From: DATCJU01 sp036562635
GTDB taxonomy: Bacteria > Actinomycetota > Actinomycetes > Mycobacteriales > Pseudonocardiaceae
Assembly: GCA_036562635.1 (NCBI GenBank)
Contig: DATCJU010000147.1
Span: forward strand, 1-19,456
Reading direction: 5' to 3'
Length of the DNA stretch: 19,456 bases
Shown here piece by piece: positions 6,793 through 13,400 of this stretch. Position 1 is the first letter of the stretch, and the number at the start of each line of letters is the position of its first letter. The notes under the pieces are model-generated. The model saw only the letters and a list, made by a program, of their open reading frames with translations, searched no databases and had not been told where the DNA came from. Made by a program: the position numbers and the translations under genes.

Positions 6793-7500
6793 GTGGACGG
6801 CACGTCGACGCGGGCGATGGTCGAGATCAGAGCATGGCTCCGCCTGGCACCGTTGCTCACCGAGTACCTGCCCTTCCCGGAAGGGTCGTTGTCCGCCCCC
6901 GCCCTGACCGCGGTGCTGGACGAGGTGCTGCTCGGGCAACGGACGGTGCTGCTGGAGCTGGGCAGTGGTCCGTCCTCGATACTGCTCGCCCGGGTGCTGG
7001 CCCGGCGCGGCTTCGGGCGGCTGCTCACCATCGAGCACGACGAGCGGCGAGCCGCCTACGTGGACATGCAGCTCCGGCACGAGGGCCTGCAGCAGATCGC
7101 CCAGGTGGCCCACGTCCCGCTGGCCGCACACCCGGCCGCGCTGAACGACCTGCCCTGGTACGCGCCGAAGCAGATACGGGACGAGGTGACCCGGTACGTG
7201 GAGCGGGTCGGGCTGGTCGACCTGCTCCTGGTGGACGGGCCCACCCTGCCGGAGACCGCCGCTCCCGCCCGGGAGAACGGGGCCAGGCCCACCAAACCCA
7301 GGCCGTGCGGTGCGCTGCTGCGCTATCCCGCGCTCCCGGTGCTGCGCGGCGCCCTGGCTCCCGAGGCGGTGGTGCTGGTCGACGACGCCGACCGGCCCGA
7401 GGACATGACCCTGCTGCGTCGCTGGGGTGAGGAGTTCACGATGCGGTTCCGGGTGGACGCCACCACGCGGCTGGCCCGTGCCGCGCTCACCCCGCCCTGA
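6793..7500 (+). CDS. Class I SAM-dependent methyltransferase-like protein
   Basis: This 235-residue protein has a Rossmann-type methyltransferase core. Motif I is L-E-L-G-S-G-P-S-S at 54-62, and an acidic residue ends strand 2 in T-I-E-H-D (79-83). A strand V-D-L-L-L-V-D-G-P follows at 142-150, and a late strand V-V-L-V-D-D-A-D-R at 193-201. An insert rich in Pro and Ala (about 151-172) follows the D-G-P motif. The family with the V-D-G-x-H/D-D-A pattern includes small-molecule O-methyltransferases and FkbM-like enzymes; the substrate here is unknown. The GTG start at 6793 has AGGAG at 6783-6787. It lies 24 nt after the aminotransferase-like gene, so the two are likely co-transcribed. Confidence 0.8.
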   Translation: MDGTSTRAMVEIRAWLRLAPLLTEYLPFPEGSLSAPALTAVLDEVLLGQRTVLLELGSGPSSILLARVLARRGFGRLLTIEHDERRAAYVDMQLRHEGLQQIAQVAHVPLAAHPAALNDLPWYAPKQIRDEVTRYVERVGLVDLLLVDGPTLPETAAPARENGARPTKPRPCGALLRYPALPVLRGALAPEAVVLVDDADRPEDMTLLRRWGEEFTMRFRVDATTRLARAALTPP

Positions 7501-7528
7501 CCGAGGGCCGGCCTGCCCGAGCCCGGTG

Positions 7529-7556
7529 GGCCCGCCCGGCACTCCCCGGGCGGGCC
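7529..7556. terminator. Convergent GC-rich hairpin
   Basis: GGCCCGCCCGG (7529-7539) pairs perfectly with CCGGGCGGGCC (7546-7556) around a 6-nt loop. It lies between the stop of the methyltransferase gene and the stop of the quinone oxidoreductase gene, so it probably ends both transcripts. Confidence 0.7.
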
Positions 7557-7573
7557 GTCGCCCCGGGAAACCG

Positions 7574-8560
7574 TCAGGCCGTGGTCAGGATGATCTTCCC
7601 GACCACCCCGCCGGCCTCCAGCATCCGGTGTGCCTCGGCCGCCTCCCGCAGCGGCAGCACGGCGTGCACCACCGGCGTGACCTTGCCGGACTCCACCAGC
7701 GGCCACAGCTGTGCGCGCACCTCGGCGACGATCTCCTCCTTGCCGCCCGGCCCGGTCACCGGCCGGCCGCGCAGACCCGTGGCCTTGATCGTGCCGCGCT
7801 TGCCCAGCAGGGTGTTCAGGTTCAGCTCGCCACGGCGGCCGCCCTGCAGCCCGATCACCACCAACCGTCCGCCGGTGGCCAGCACGTCGACGTTGCGGCC
7901 CAGGTAGGCGCCACCCATGTTGTCCAGGACGACGTCGGCGCCGTGGCCGTCGGTGGCCCTGCGCACCTCCTCGACGAAGTCCTGCTCACGGTGGTTGACC
8001 AGGATGTCGGCGCCCAGCTCCCGGCACCGCTCCAGCCGCTCGGCCGACCCCGCGGTGACCGCCACGACCGCCCCCAGCGCCTTGGCCACCTGGATGCCGT
8101 GCGTACCGATCCCACCGGCGCCGCCGTGCAGCAGCAGCACCTCACCGGCCCGCAGCCCGGCCTCCATCACCAGGTTCGACCACACCGTGCACGCCACCTC
8201 GGGCAGGCCGGCGGCCGTGACCAGGTCCACGCCCGCGGGTACCGGCAGCACCTGCGCCGCCGGCACCGCCACGCGTTCGGCGTAGCCGCCACCGGCCAGC
8301 AACGCGCACACGGCGTCCCCGACCTTCCAGGAGGTCACGCCCTCGCCGAGGGCGACGATCGTGCCCGAGCACTCCAGGCCGGGGTACTCGGGGGCACCGG
8401 GCGGCGGCGGGTAGAACCCCTGCCGCTGCACCAGGTCCGCCCGGTTCACCGCGGTCGCGGCGACCTCGATCAGGACCTCACCGGGGCCGGGTTCCGGGTC
8501 CGGGACCTCGGACCACTCCAGCACGTCGGGACCACCGGGTTCACGGATCGTCATCGCATG
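7574..8560 (-). CDS. NAD(P)H quinone oxidoreductase, PIG3/zeta-crystallin-like (MDR superfamily)
   Basis: This 328-residue zinc-free medium-chain reductase resembles mycobacterial Rv3777 and human TP53I3/PIG3. The GroES-like N-terminal domain carries N-R-A-D-L-V-Q-R-Q-G at 40-49 and Y-P-P-P-P-G-A-P. The cofactor domain has H-G-G-A-G-G-I-G-T-H-G-I-Q-V-A at 146-160 and the later V-V-I-G-L-Q-G-G-R-R. It should reduce quinones or other activated carbonyls with NADPH in the cytosol. I chose the GTG at 8560 because it yields the conserved V-H-A-M-T-I-R-E-P-G-G-P start and the family length, with a GGGAG close upstream; an ATG three codons later (8554) is the alternative. It is divergent from the GNAT gene across 114 bp. 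Confidence 0.92.
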   Translation of the reverse strand, partial: HAMTIREPGGPDVLEWSEVPDPEPGPGEVLIEVAATAVNRADLVQRQGFYPPPPGAPEYPGLECSGTIVALGEGVTSWKVGDAVCALLAGGGYAERVAVPAAQVLPVPAGVDLVTAAGLPEVACTVWSNLVMEAGLRAGEVLLLHGGAGGIGTHGIQVAKALGAVVAVTAGSAERLERCRELGADILVNHREQDFVEEVRRATDGHGADVVLDNMGGAYLGRNVDVLATGGRLVVIGLQGGRRGELNLNTLLGKRGTIKATGLRGRPVTGPGGKEEIVAEVRAQLWPLVESGKVTPVVHAVLPLREAAEAHRMLEAGGVVGKIILTTA

Positions 8561-8674
8561 CACGGACTCCCAGGCTAGTGCCGACAACCGTCGCCGCCCG
8601 GTGTCGTTCGGCAGCGGGTGGCCCCCGGTCGGAAATGGTTTGCCGCCCACCGGGCGGGTTACCACGATCGGTGC

Positions 8675-9457
8675 ATGGTGGACGTGCTCGACCTACCCGA
8701 GGGCCTCCCCGACCCGTGGCCGCTGCGCCACCTGGTGCTGCGCACTCCACGCCTGGAGCTGCGCCCCGACGACGACGCGGGTCTGCTGGAACTCGTGGCG
8801 GAGGCCCACCGCGGGGTGCATCCCCCGGACTTCATGCCCTTCCTCGTGCCCTGGACCGACCAGCCGCCGCAGGTGCTGGGCCGGGCCAGCTTCCAGTACT
8901 ACTGGTCGATCCGTGCGGCGCTGCGCCCCGAGGACTGGACCATCAACTTCCTGGTCCGGCTGGACGGGCGGGTCATCGGCATGCAGGAGCTCACCGCCCG
9001 GGACTTCGCCGTCACCCGTGAGGTGCGGACCGGGTCCTGGCTGGGAATGCGCCACCAGGGGAAGGGGTACGGCACCGAGATGAGGGCGGCCGTGCTGCAG
9101 TTCGCCTTCGACCACCTCGGCGCCGAGCAGGCCCGCTCCGACGCCTTCGAGGACAACGCGTCCTCGGCGGGGGTCAGTCGCAAGCTCGGCTACCTCCCCG
9201 ACGGCACCCTCCGGTCCGTCCGGCGCGGGAAGCCCGCCACCCAGATCCGGTTCCTGCTCACCCGGGAACGGTTCGCCCGGTACCGCCCGGACTGGACCGT
9301 TCGGGTGGAGGGACTGGAGCCGTGCCTACCACTGCTCGGCCTCTCCTCGCAGGAATCGGACGTCGGGGAGAAACCCGACGAACGGGTCCTTGACGGGGGT
9401 GACCCGTCCCACAAGGCTTCGCCAGGTCCGGAGCGGACATCGGGTGCAGCCGGGTGA
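8675..9457 (+). CDS. GNAT family N-acetyltransferase with an unusual C-terminal tail
   Basis: This 260-residue protein starts L-R-H-L-V-L-R-T-P-R-L-E-L-R-P-D-D-D, typical of RimJ/RimL-type acetyltransferases. A central strand is I-N-F-L-V-R-L-D-G-R-V-I-G. The acetyl-CoA pyrophosphate loop is R-H-Q-G-K-G-Y-G-T-E at 126-135, followed by A-F-E-D-N-A-S-S and K-L-G-Y, both hallmarks of the fold. It probably acetylates the amino group of a protein or small molecule; the substrate cannot be told. The family-like sequence ends at about residue 223. The remaining 37 residues are polar, non-conserved in appearance and encoded by DNA containing two perfect hairpins. The ATG at 8675 has no clear Shine-Dalgarno and may be leaderless. 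Confidence 0.85.
   Translation: MVDVLDLPEGLPDPWPLRHLVLRTPRLELRPDDDAGLLELVAEAHRGVHPPDFMPFLVPWTDQPPQVLGRASFQYYWSIRAALRPEDWTINFLVRLDGRVIGMQELTARDFAVTREVRTGSWLGMRHQGKGYGTEMRAAVLQFAFDHLGAEQARSDAFEDNASSAGVSRKLGYLPDGTLRSVRRGKPATQIRFLLTRERFARYRPDWTVRVEGLEPCLPLLGLSSQESDVGEKPDERVLDGGDPSHKASPGPERTSGAAG
9361..9407 (+). repeat. Two adjacent perfect hairpins inside the GNAT 3' tail
   Basis: CGTCGGG (9361-9367) pairs with CCCGACG (9374-9380) over a 6-nt loop. ACGGGTC (9382-9388) then pairs with GACCCGT (9401-9407) over 12 nt. Both lie within the last 37 codons of the GNAT gene and about 90-130 nt before the aminopeptidase start, so they may form a terminator or attenuator for the gene pair. Confidence 0.5.
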
Positions 9458-9492
9458 CGGGCTCACCCGGTGGCAGGAAGGAGAAAGAGCGC

Positions 9493-11028
9493 ATGGCTTC
9501 TGGCAGACGTGTGACGAGAGCGGTGACGGCCGTCGCCGCCTGCGCCACGCTCGGGCTGGCCGCCGTACCGGCCCAGGCCGCACCACCCCAGGGAGTGCCC
9601 GCCGGTGGCCCGGCACTGGTCCGGCAACTGGTGCGCGCGGTCGACGTCGAGGGCGTCCACCGCCACCTGCGCGCGTTCCAACGCATCGCCGACAGCAACG
9701 GCGGCACCCGCGCCTCCGGCACCCCCGGTTACGCCGCCTCCGTCGACTACGTGGCGGGCAAGCTACGGGACGCCGGATTCGACGTCACCCTGCAGCACTT
9801 CACCTTCCCCTACTCCGAGACGCTCGCCGAGCGGCTCGTCGTCGACGGCGAACAGGTCCGCGTCATCGTGATGACCCACTCGCCGTCCACCCCGGTCGGC
9901 GGGATCACCGCCCCGCTGGCCGTCGTCCCCGTCGACGACACCCCCGGGTGCGAGGCCGACGACTACGCGGGCCTCGACGTGCAGGGCAAGATCGCACTGA
10001 TCAGCCGGGGCGCCTGCACCTTCGCGGAGAAGCAGCAGGTCGCCGCGGAGGCCGGCGCGGTCGCCGCGATCATCTACAACAACACCGAGGGCGACCTGCA
10101 CGGCACCCTCGGCGAGCCCGAGGCGGGCCGCATCCCCACCGGCGGCATCACCCAGGCGGACGGGCAGGCCCTGATCGCCAAGGCCGGGGCCCAGACCACC
10201 GTGGAACTGCGGGTCCTCAACGAGGAACGCACCACCACCAACGTCATCGCCCAGACCCGCACCGGACGCACGGACAACGTGGTGATGGCCGGCGCCCACC
10301 TGGACAGCGTCCACGAGGGCCCCGGGATCAACGACAACGGCAGCGGATCGGCCGCCCTGCTGGAGGTGGCGCTGCGCCTGGGCGGCCAGCCGAAGATCAA
10401 CAACGCCGTGCGGTTCGCCTGGTGGGGTGCCGAGGAGTCCGGGCTGCTCGGCTCCACCCACTACGTGCAGCAGCTGGACTTCGAACAGCAGCTCGACATC
10501 GCGCTCTACCTGAACTTCGACATGGTCGGCTCGCCCAACGGCGGCTACTTCATCTACGACGGCGACGACTCCGACAAGGTCGGCGCCGGCCCCGGCCCCT
10601 ACGGCTCGGCGCAGATCGAGAAGGCGTTCGCCGACTTCTTCGCCGCCCGGAACCTGCCCACCGAGGGCACCGACTTCTCCGGCCGCTCCGACTACGGTCC
10701 GTTCATCGCCGTCGGTATCCCCTCCGGTGGTCTGTTCACCGGCGCCGAGGGCGTCAAGACCGAGGAACAGGCCGCCACGTGGGGCGGCACCGCCGGGGTC
10801 GCCTACGACCCCTGCTACCACCAGGCGTGCGACCACCTCGGCAACATCGACCGCACCATGCTGGACAACAACGCCGACGCGATGGCCACGGTCATCGCCG
10901 GATACGCGCTCAGCACCGAGGACGTCAACGGCGTGCCGCCGCGCGCCAAGCGGGCCGCGCTGCGCGCCCAGACCGCGGTGCGCACCATGCAGGCCACGGG
11001 GCACACCCACCACGGCGTGCCCGCCTGA
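9493..11028 (+). CDS. Secreted M28 family zinc aminopeptidase with PA domain
   Basis: This 511-residue protein has a Sec-type signal peptide (R-R-V-T-R, hydrophobic core, cleavage near A-Q-A at 27-29). The mature enzyme resembles Streptomyces griseus aminopeptidase S, which removes hydrophobic N-terminal residues. A PA insert lies around 135-240 (G-K-I-A-L-I-S-R-G-A-C-T-F, I-I-Y-N-N). The di-zinc peptidase domain shows H269 in A-G-A-H-L-D-S, the bridging D281 in G-I-N-D-N, the catalytic/ligand pair E314-E315 in G-A-E-E-S, D343 in N-F-D-M-V-G and H447 in C-D-H-L-G-N. All expected ligands are present. I chose the ATG at 9493 because AAGGAG at 9478-9483 precedes it and it gives a proper signal peptide. 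It lies 35 nt after the GNAT stop and likely shares its transcript or has a promoter within that gene. Confidence 0.94.
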   Translation: MASGRRVTRAVTAVAACATLGLAAVPAQAAPPQGVPAGGPALVRQLVRAVDVEGVHRHLRAFQRIADSNGGTRASGTPGYAASVDYVAGKLRDAGFDVTLQHFTFPYSETLAERLVVDGEQVRVIVMTHSPSTPVGGITAPLAVVPVDDTPGCEADDYAGLDVQGKIALISRGACTFAEKQQVAAEAGAVAAIIYNNTEGDLHGTLGEPEAGRIPTGGITQADGQALIAKAGAQTTVELRVLNEERTTTNVIAQTRTGRTDNVVMAGAHLDSVHEGPGINDNGSGSAALLEVALRLGGQPKINNAVRFAWWGAEESGLLGSTHYVQQLDFEQQLDIALYLNFDMVGSPNGGYFIYDGDDSDKVGAGPGPYGSAQIEKAFADFFAARNLPTEGTDFSGRSDYGPFIAVGIPSGGLFTGAEGVKTEEQAATWGGTAGVAYDPCYHQACDHLGNIDRTMLDNNADAMATVIAGYALSTEDVNGVPPRAKRAALRAQTAVRTMQATGHTHHGVPA

Positions 11029-11057
11029 CCGGCGCCACGACGACCGTTCCGTTCCGC

Positions 11058-11097
11058 GCTCGCGGGCCTGTCACCACCCGGTGGCGGGCCCGCGAGC
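11058..11097. terminator. Convergent hairpin terminator
   Basis: GCTCGCGGGCC (11058-11068) and GGCCCGCGAGC (11087-11097) pair perfectly, with further CACC/GGTG pairing inside the loop. It sits between the stop codons of the M28 peptidase and the convergent metallopeptidase gene. Confidence 0.65.
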
Positions 11098-11144
11098 CCG
11101 TGTCGGGACCGGTTCGCCCCACACCGGCTCGTCGGCCCGGGCGA

Positions 11145-12062
11145 TCAGCCCAGGTCGCGGGCGGCGAACGTGTCGCAGCTGGCCGGGTCTCCGGTGCGCA
11201 GCCCCGTGGTGAACCACTTCTGCCGCTGCGCCGAGGTGCCGTGGGTGTACTGGCTCGGGTCCGCCCGACCGCTGCCCAGGTTCTCCTGGATGAAGTCGTC
11301 CCCGATCCGACCCGCCACGTCCAGGGCCCGCTCGATGTCGTCCTGCGTGATCTCGGCGATCAGCGGCCGACCGTTCTCGCTGGGCGTGGTGGTGGCGTGG
11401 TGCGCCCACACCCCGGCGTAGCAGTCGGCCTGCAGCTCCAGGCGCACCGACCCCGAGGTCGGGCCGGTCTCCCCGGGACGCACCCGGTCGGAGGTGCCCA
11501 GCAGGTTCTGCACGTGGTGGCCGTACTCGTGGGCCAGCACGTAGGCCTGCGCGAAGGTGCCGCCCTGGGCACCGAACCGGGTGCGCAGCTCGGTGAAGAA
11601 GCTCAGGTCGATGTACACCTCGGCGTCGGCCGGGCAGTAGAAGGGGCCCACGGCGGAGGTGGCGCCGCCGCAGGCGGTGCTCACCCGCCCGTTGAAGAAG
11701 TTCGTCGGGGCGCCCCGGTAGGTACGCCCGGACCGGGCGAACTGGTCGGACCAGTAGTCCTGGATCGAGTTGATCACCGCCACGACCGCGCAGTCCTGGT
11801 CCCGGTTGGCGTCCGCGCCGGTGCGGCACTTCCGCCGCAGCTCGTCGCTCTGCACCTGCTGTCCCGGAGACACCTGGTCCAGGCTCAGCCCGGGGATGGA
11901 CCCGACACCGCCGAGGTTGGTACCGCCGAACTGGTTGAGGAGGAAGAACAGCAGCACGCCGACGATGCCCAGGCCGCCGCCACCGAGGGCCACCCGGCCG
12001 CCGATGCCCCGCTGGTCCTGGACCTCCGAGACGTCCAGCTCGACGTCCTCGTTGAACCGCAC
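11145..12062 (-). CDS. Membrane-anchored neutral zinc metallopeptidase (YpfJ/KPN_02809 type)
   Basis: This 305-residue protein matches the putative neutral zinc metallopeptidase family (PF04228). Its N-terminus has a short polar part (M-R-F-N-E-D-V-E-L-D), then Gly-rich sequence and one transmembrane helix at about 28-44 (L-G-I-V-G-V-L-L-F-F-L-L), so the catalytic domain is probably outside. The zinc motif H-E-Y-G-H is at 178-182, followed by the conserved E-L-Q-A-D-C-Y-A-G-V-W-A segment at 209-220 that supplies the third ligand. Cysteine pairs (C79/C91, C131/C143) may form disulfides. Substrates are unknown. The GTG start at 12062 has GGAGG a few nt upstream and diverges from the lactate monooxygenase-like gene across 86 bp. 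Confidence 0.92.
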   Translation of the reverse strand: MRFNEDVELDVSEVQDQRGIGGRVALGGGGLGIVGVLLFFLLNQFGGTNLGGVGSIPGLSLDQVSPGQQVQSDELRRKCRTGADANRDQDCAVVAVINSIQDYWSDQFARSGRTYRGAPTNFFNGRVSTACGGATSAVGPFYCPADAEVYIDLSFFTELRTRFGAQGGTFAQAYVLAHEYGHHVQNLLGTSDRVRPGETGPTSGSVRLELQADCYAGVWAHHATTTPSENGRPLIAEITQDDIERALDVAGRIGDDFIQENLGSGRADPSQYTHGTSAQRQKWFTTGLRTGDPASCDTFAARDLG

Positions 12063-12148
12063 GGTCCCTCCCCAGTCCGCCGCTCGCCCCGCGTGTCTGT
12101 CCGCCTGGCGGATACCGCCTACCCACCGGGGCGGGTAGACATGCCTCC

Positions 12149-13318
12149 GTGGCGCACTTCGGGGACTACCAGAACCATATCTACCTGCGTGGCCTCGGTG
12201 GAGAGCGAATTGATCTTCCGCTCACCGCCGACGAGCTGGAACACGCGGCGCACGGGGCGATGAGCGCCGCCGCCTACGCCTACGTGGCCGGCGGCGCGGG
12301 CACCGAACGCACCATGCGCGCGAACCGGGCCGCCTTCGAGCGGTGGCGGCTGGTGCCCCGGATGCTGCGTGAGGTCACCGAACGGGACCTGTCGGTCACC
12401 GTGCTCGGCACACCCCTGGCGGCCCCGATCCTGCTGGCCCCGATCGGGGTGACCGGAATGGTGCACCCCGACGGCGAGCGCGCCCCGGCTCGTGCCGCGG
12501 GCACCTTCGGGCTGGCCAGCGTGCTGTCCACCGCGGCCTCGGTGTCGATGGAGGAGGTCGCGGAGGCCGCACCGGACGCCGCCCGGTGGTTCCAGCTCTA
12601 CTGGCCGAAGGACCCGGAGCTGGCCGAGTCGTTGGTGCGGCGGGCGGAGAAGTCCGGCTACCGGGCGATCGTGGTCACCGTGGACACCTGGGCCCTGGCC
12701 TGGCGGCCCCGGGACCTGGCCCTGGGACACCTGCCGTTCCTGCGCGGGGAGGGCCTGGGCAACTACCTGTCCGACCCGGTGTTCCGGTCCCGGCTGCCCC
12801 AACCCCCGGAGGCCGGGGAGGAGGCCATGCAGGCGGCGATCCTCACCTGGGTGGGTCTGTTCGGGAACCCGGCCCTGAGCTGGAAGGACCTGGCCCGGCT
12901 CCGGGAGTGGACCGACCTGCCGGTCCTGGTCAAGGGCGTGTGCCACCCCGACGACGCCCGGGCCGCCCTGGACGCCGGTGCGGACGGCGTGGTGGTGTCC
13001 AACCACGGCGGGCGGCAGGTGGACGGGGCGCGGGCGGCCCTGGACTGCCTGGTGGACGTGGCGGACGCGCTGGCCGGGCGGGGAACGGTGCTGTTCGACT
13101 CCGGCATCCGCTGCGGGGCCGACGTGGCCGTTGCGCTGGCGTTGGGCGCCGACGCGGTGCTGCTGGGGCGGCCCTGGGTCTACGGGCTCGCCCTGGCCGG
13201 CCAGGCCGGGGTGGAGCACGTCCTGCGCTGCCTGCTCGCCGAGCTGGACCTGACCCTGGCGCTGTCCGGTTACCGCACCCCCGCCGAGCTGGACCGCTCC
13301 GCCGTGGTCCGGGACTGA
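12149..13318 (+). CDS. FMN-dependent lactate 2-monooxygenase-like alpha-hydroxy acid oxidase
   Basis: This 389-residue flavoenzyme resembles Mycobacterium smegmatis lactate monooxygenase, which converts L-lactate and oxygen to acetate, carbon dioxide and water. The N-terminal G-D-Y-Q-N-H-I-Y and the long loop W-R-P-R-D-L-A-L-G-H-L-P-F-L-R-G (185-200) are features I associate with that branch. Active-site residues seen are Y45 (A-Y-A-Y-V-A-G-G), Y151 (F-Q-L-Y), D179 (T-V-D-T-W), K262 (L-V-K-G), H286 and R289 in S-N-H-G-G-R-Q. The phosphate-binding strands D-S-G-I-R and G-R-P follow. All catalytic residues are intact. The GTG at 12149 lacks a strong ribosome-binding site. Simple lactate oxidase or dehydrogenase activity, or another 2-hydroxy acid substrate, remains possible. 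Confidence 0.9.
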   Translation: MAHFGDYQNHIYLRGLGGERIDLPLTADELEHAAHGAMSAAAYAYVAGGAGTERTMRANRAAFERWRLVPRMLREVTERDLSVTVLGTPLAAPILLAPIGVTGMVHPDGERAPARAAGTFGLASVLSTAASVSMEEVAEAAPDAARWFQLYWPKDPELAESLVRRAEKSGYRAIVVTVDTWALAWRPRDLALGHLPFLRGEGLGNYLSDPVFRSRLPQPPEAGEEAMQAAILTWVGLFGNPALSWKDLARLREWTDLPVLVKGVCHPDDARAALDAGADGVVVSNHGGRQVDGARAALDCLVDVADALAGRGTVLFDSGIRCGADVAVALALGADAVLLGRPWVYGLALAGQAGVEHVLRCLLAELDLTLALSGYRTPAELDRSAVVRD

Positions 13319-13348
13319 CGGCCGGGGTCGCGGAGCCGCCGGAACGCA

Positions 13349-13379
13349 CCGGGGCCCCGCGGTGTTCGCGGGGCCCCGG
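13349..13379. terminator. Strong convergent hairpin
   Basis: CCGGGGCCCCGC (13349-13360) and GCGGGGCCCCGG (13368-13379) form a perfect 12-bp stem with a 7-nt loop between the converging flavoenzyme and nucleotidase genes. There is no T tract, but the position makes a bidirectional terminator very likely. Confidence 0.8.
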
Positions 13380-13400
13380 CACGGACGGTGGATCAGCCGG

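Noticed and set aside
9390..12263. 957-codon plus-strand open frame across the M28 and metallopeptidase genes
   Set aside because: It is a shadow frame, Arg/Gly/His-rich, overlapping two genes with intact active-site motifs in other frames.
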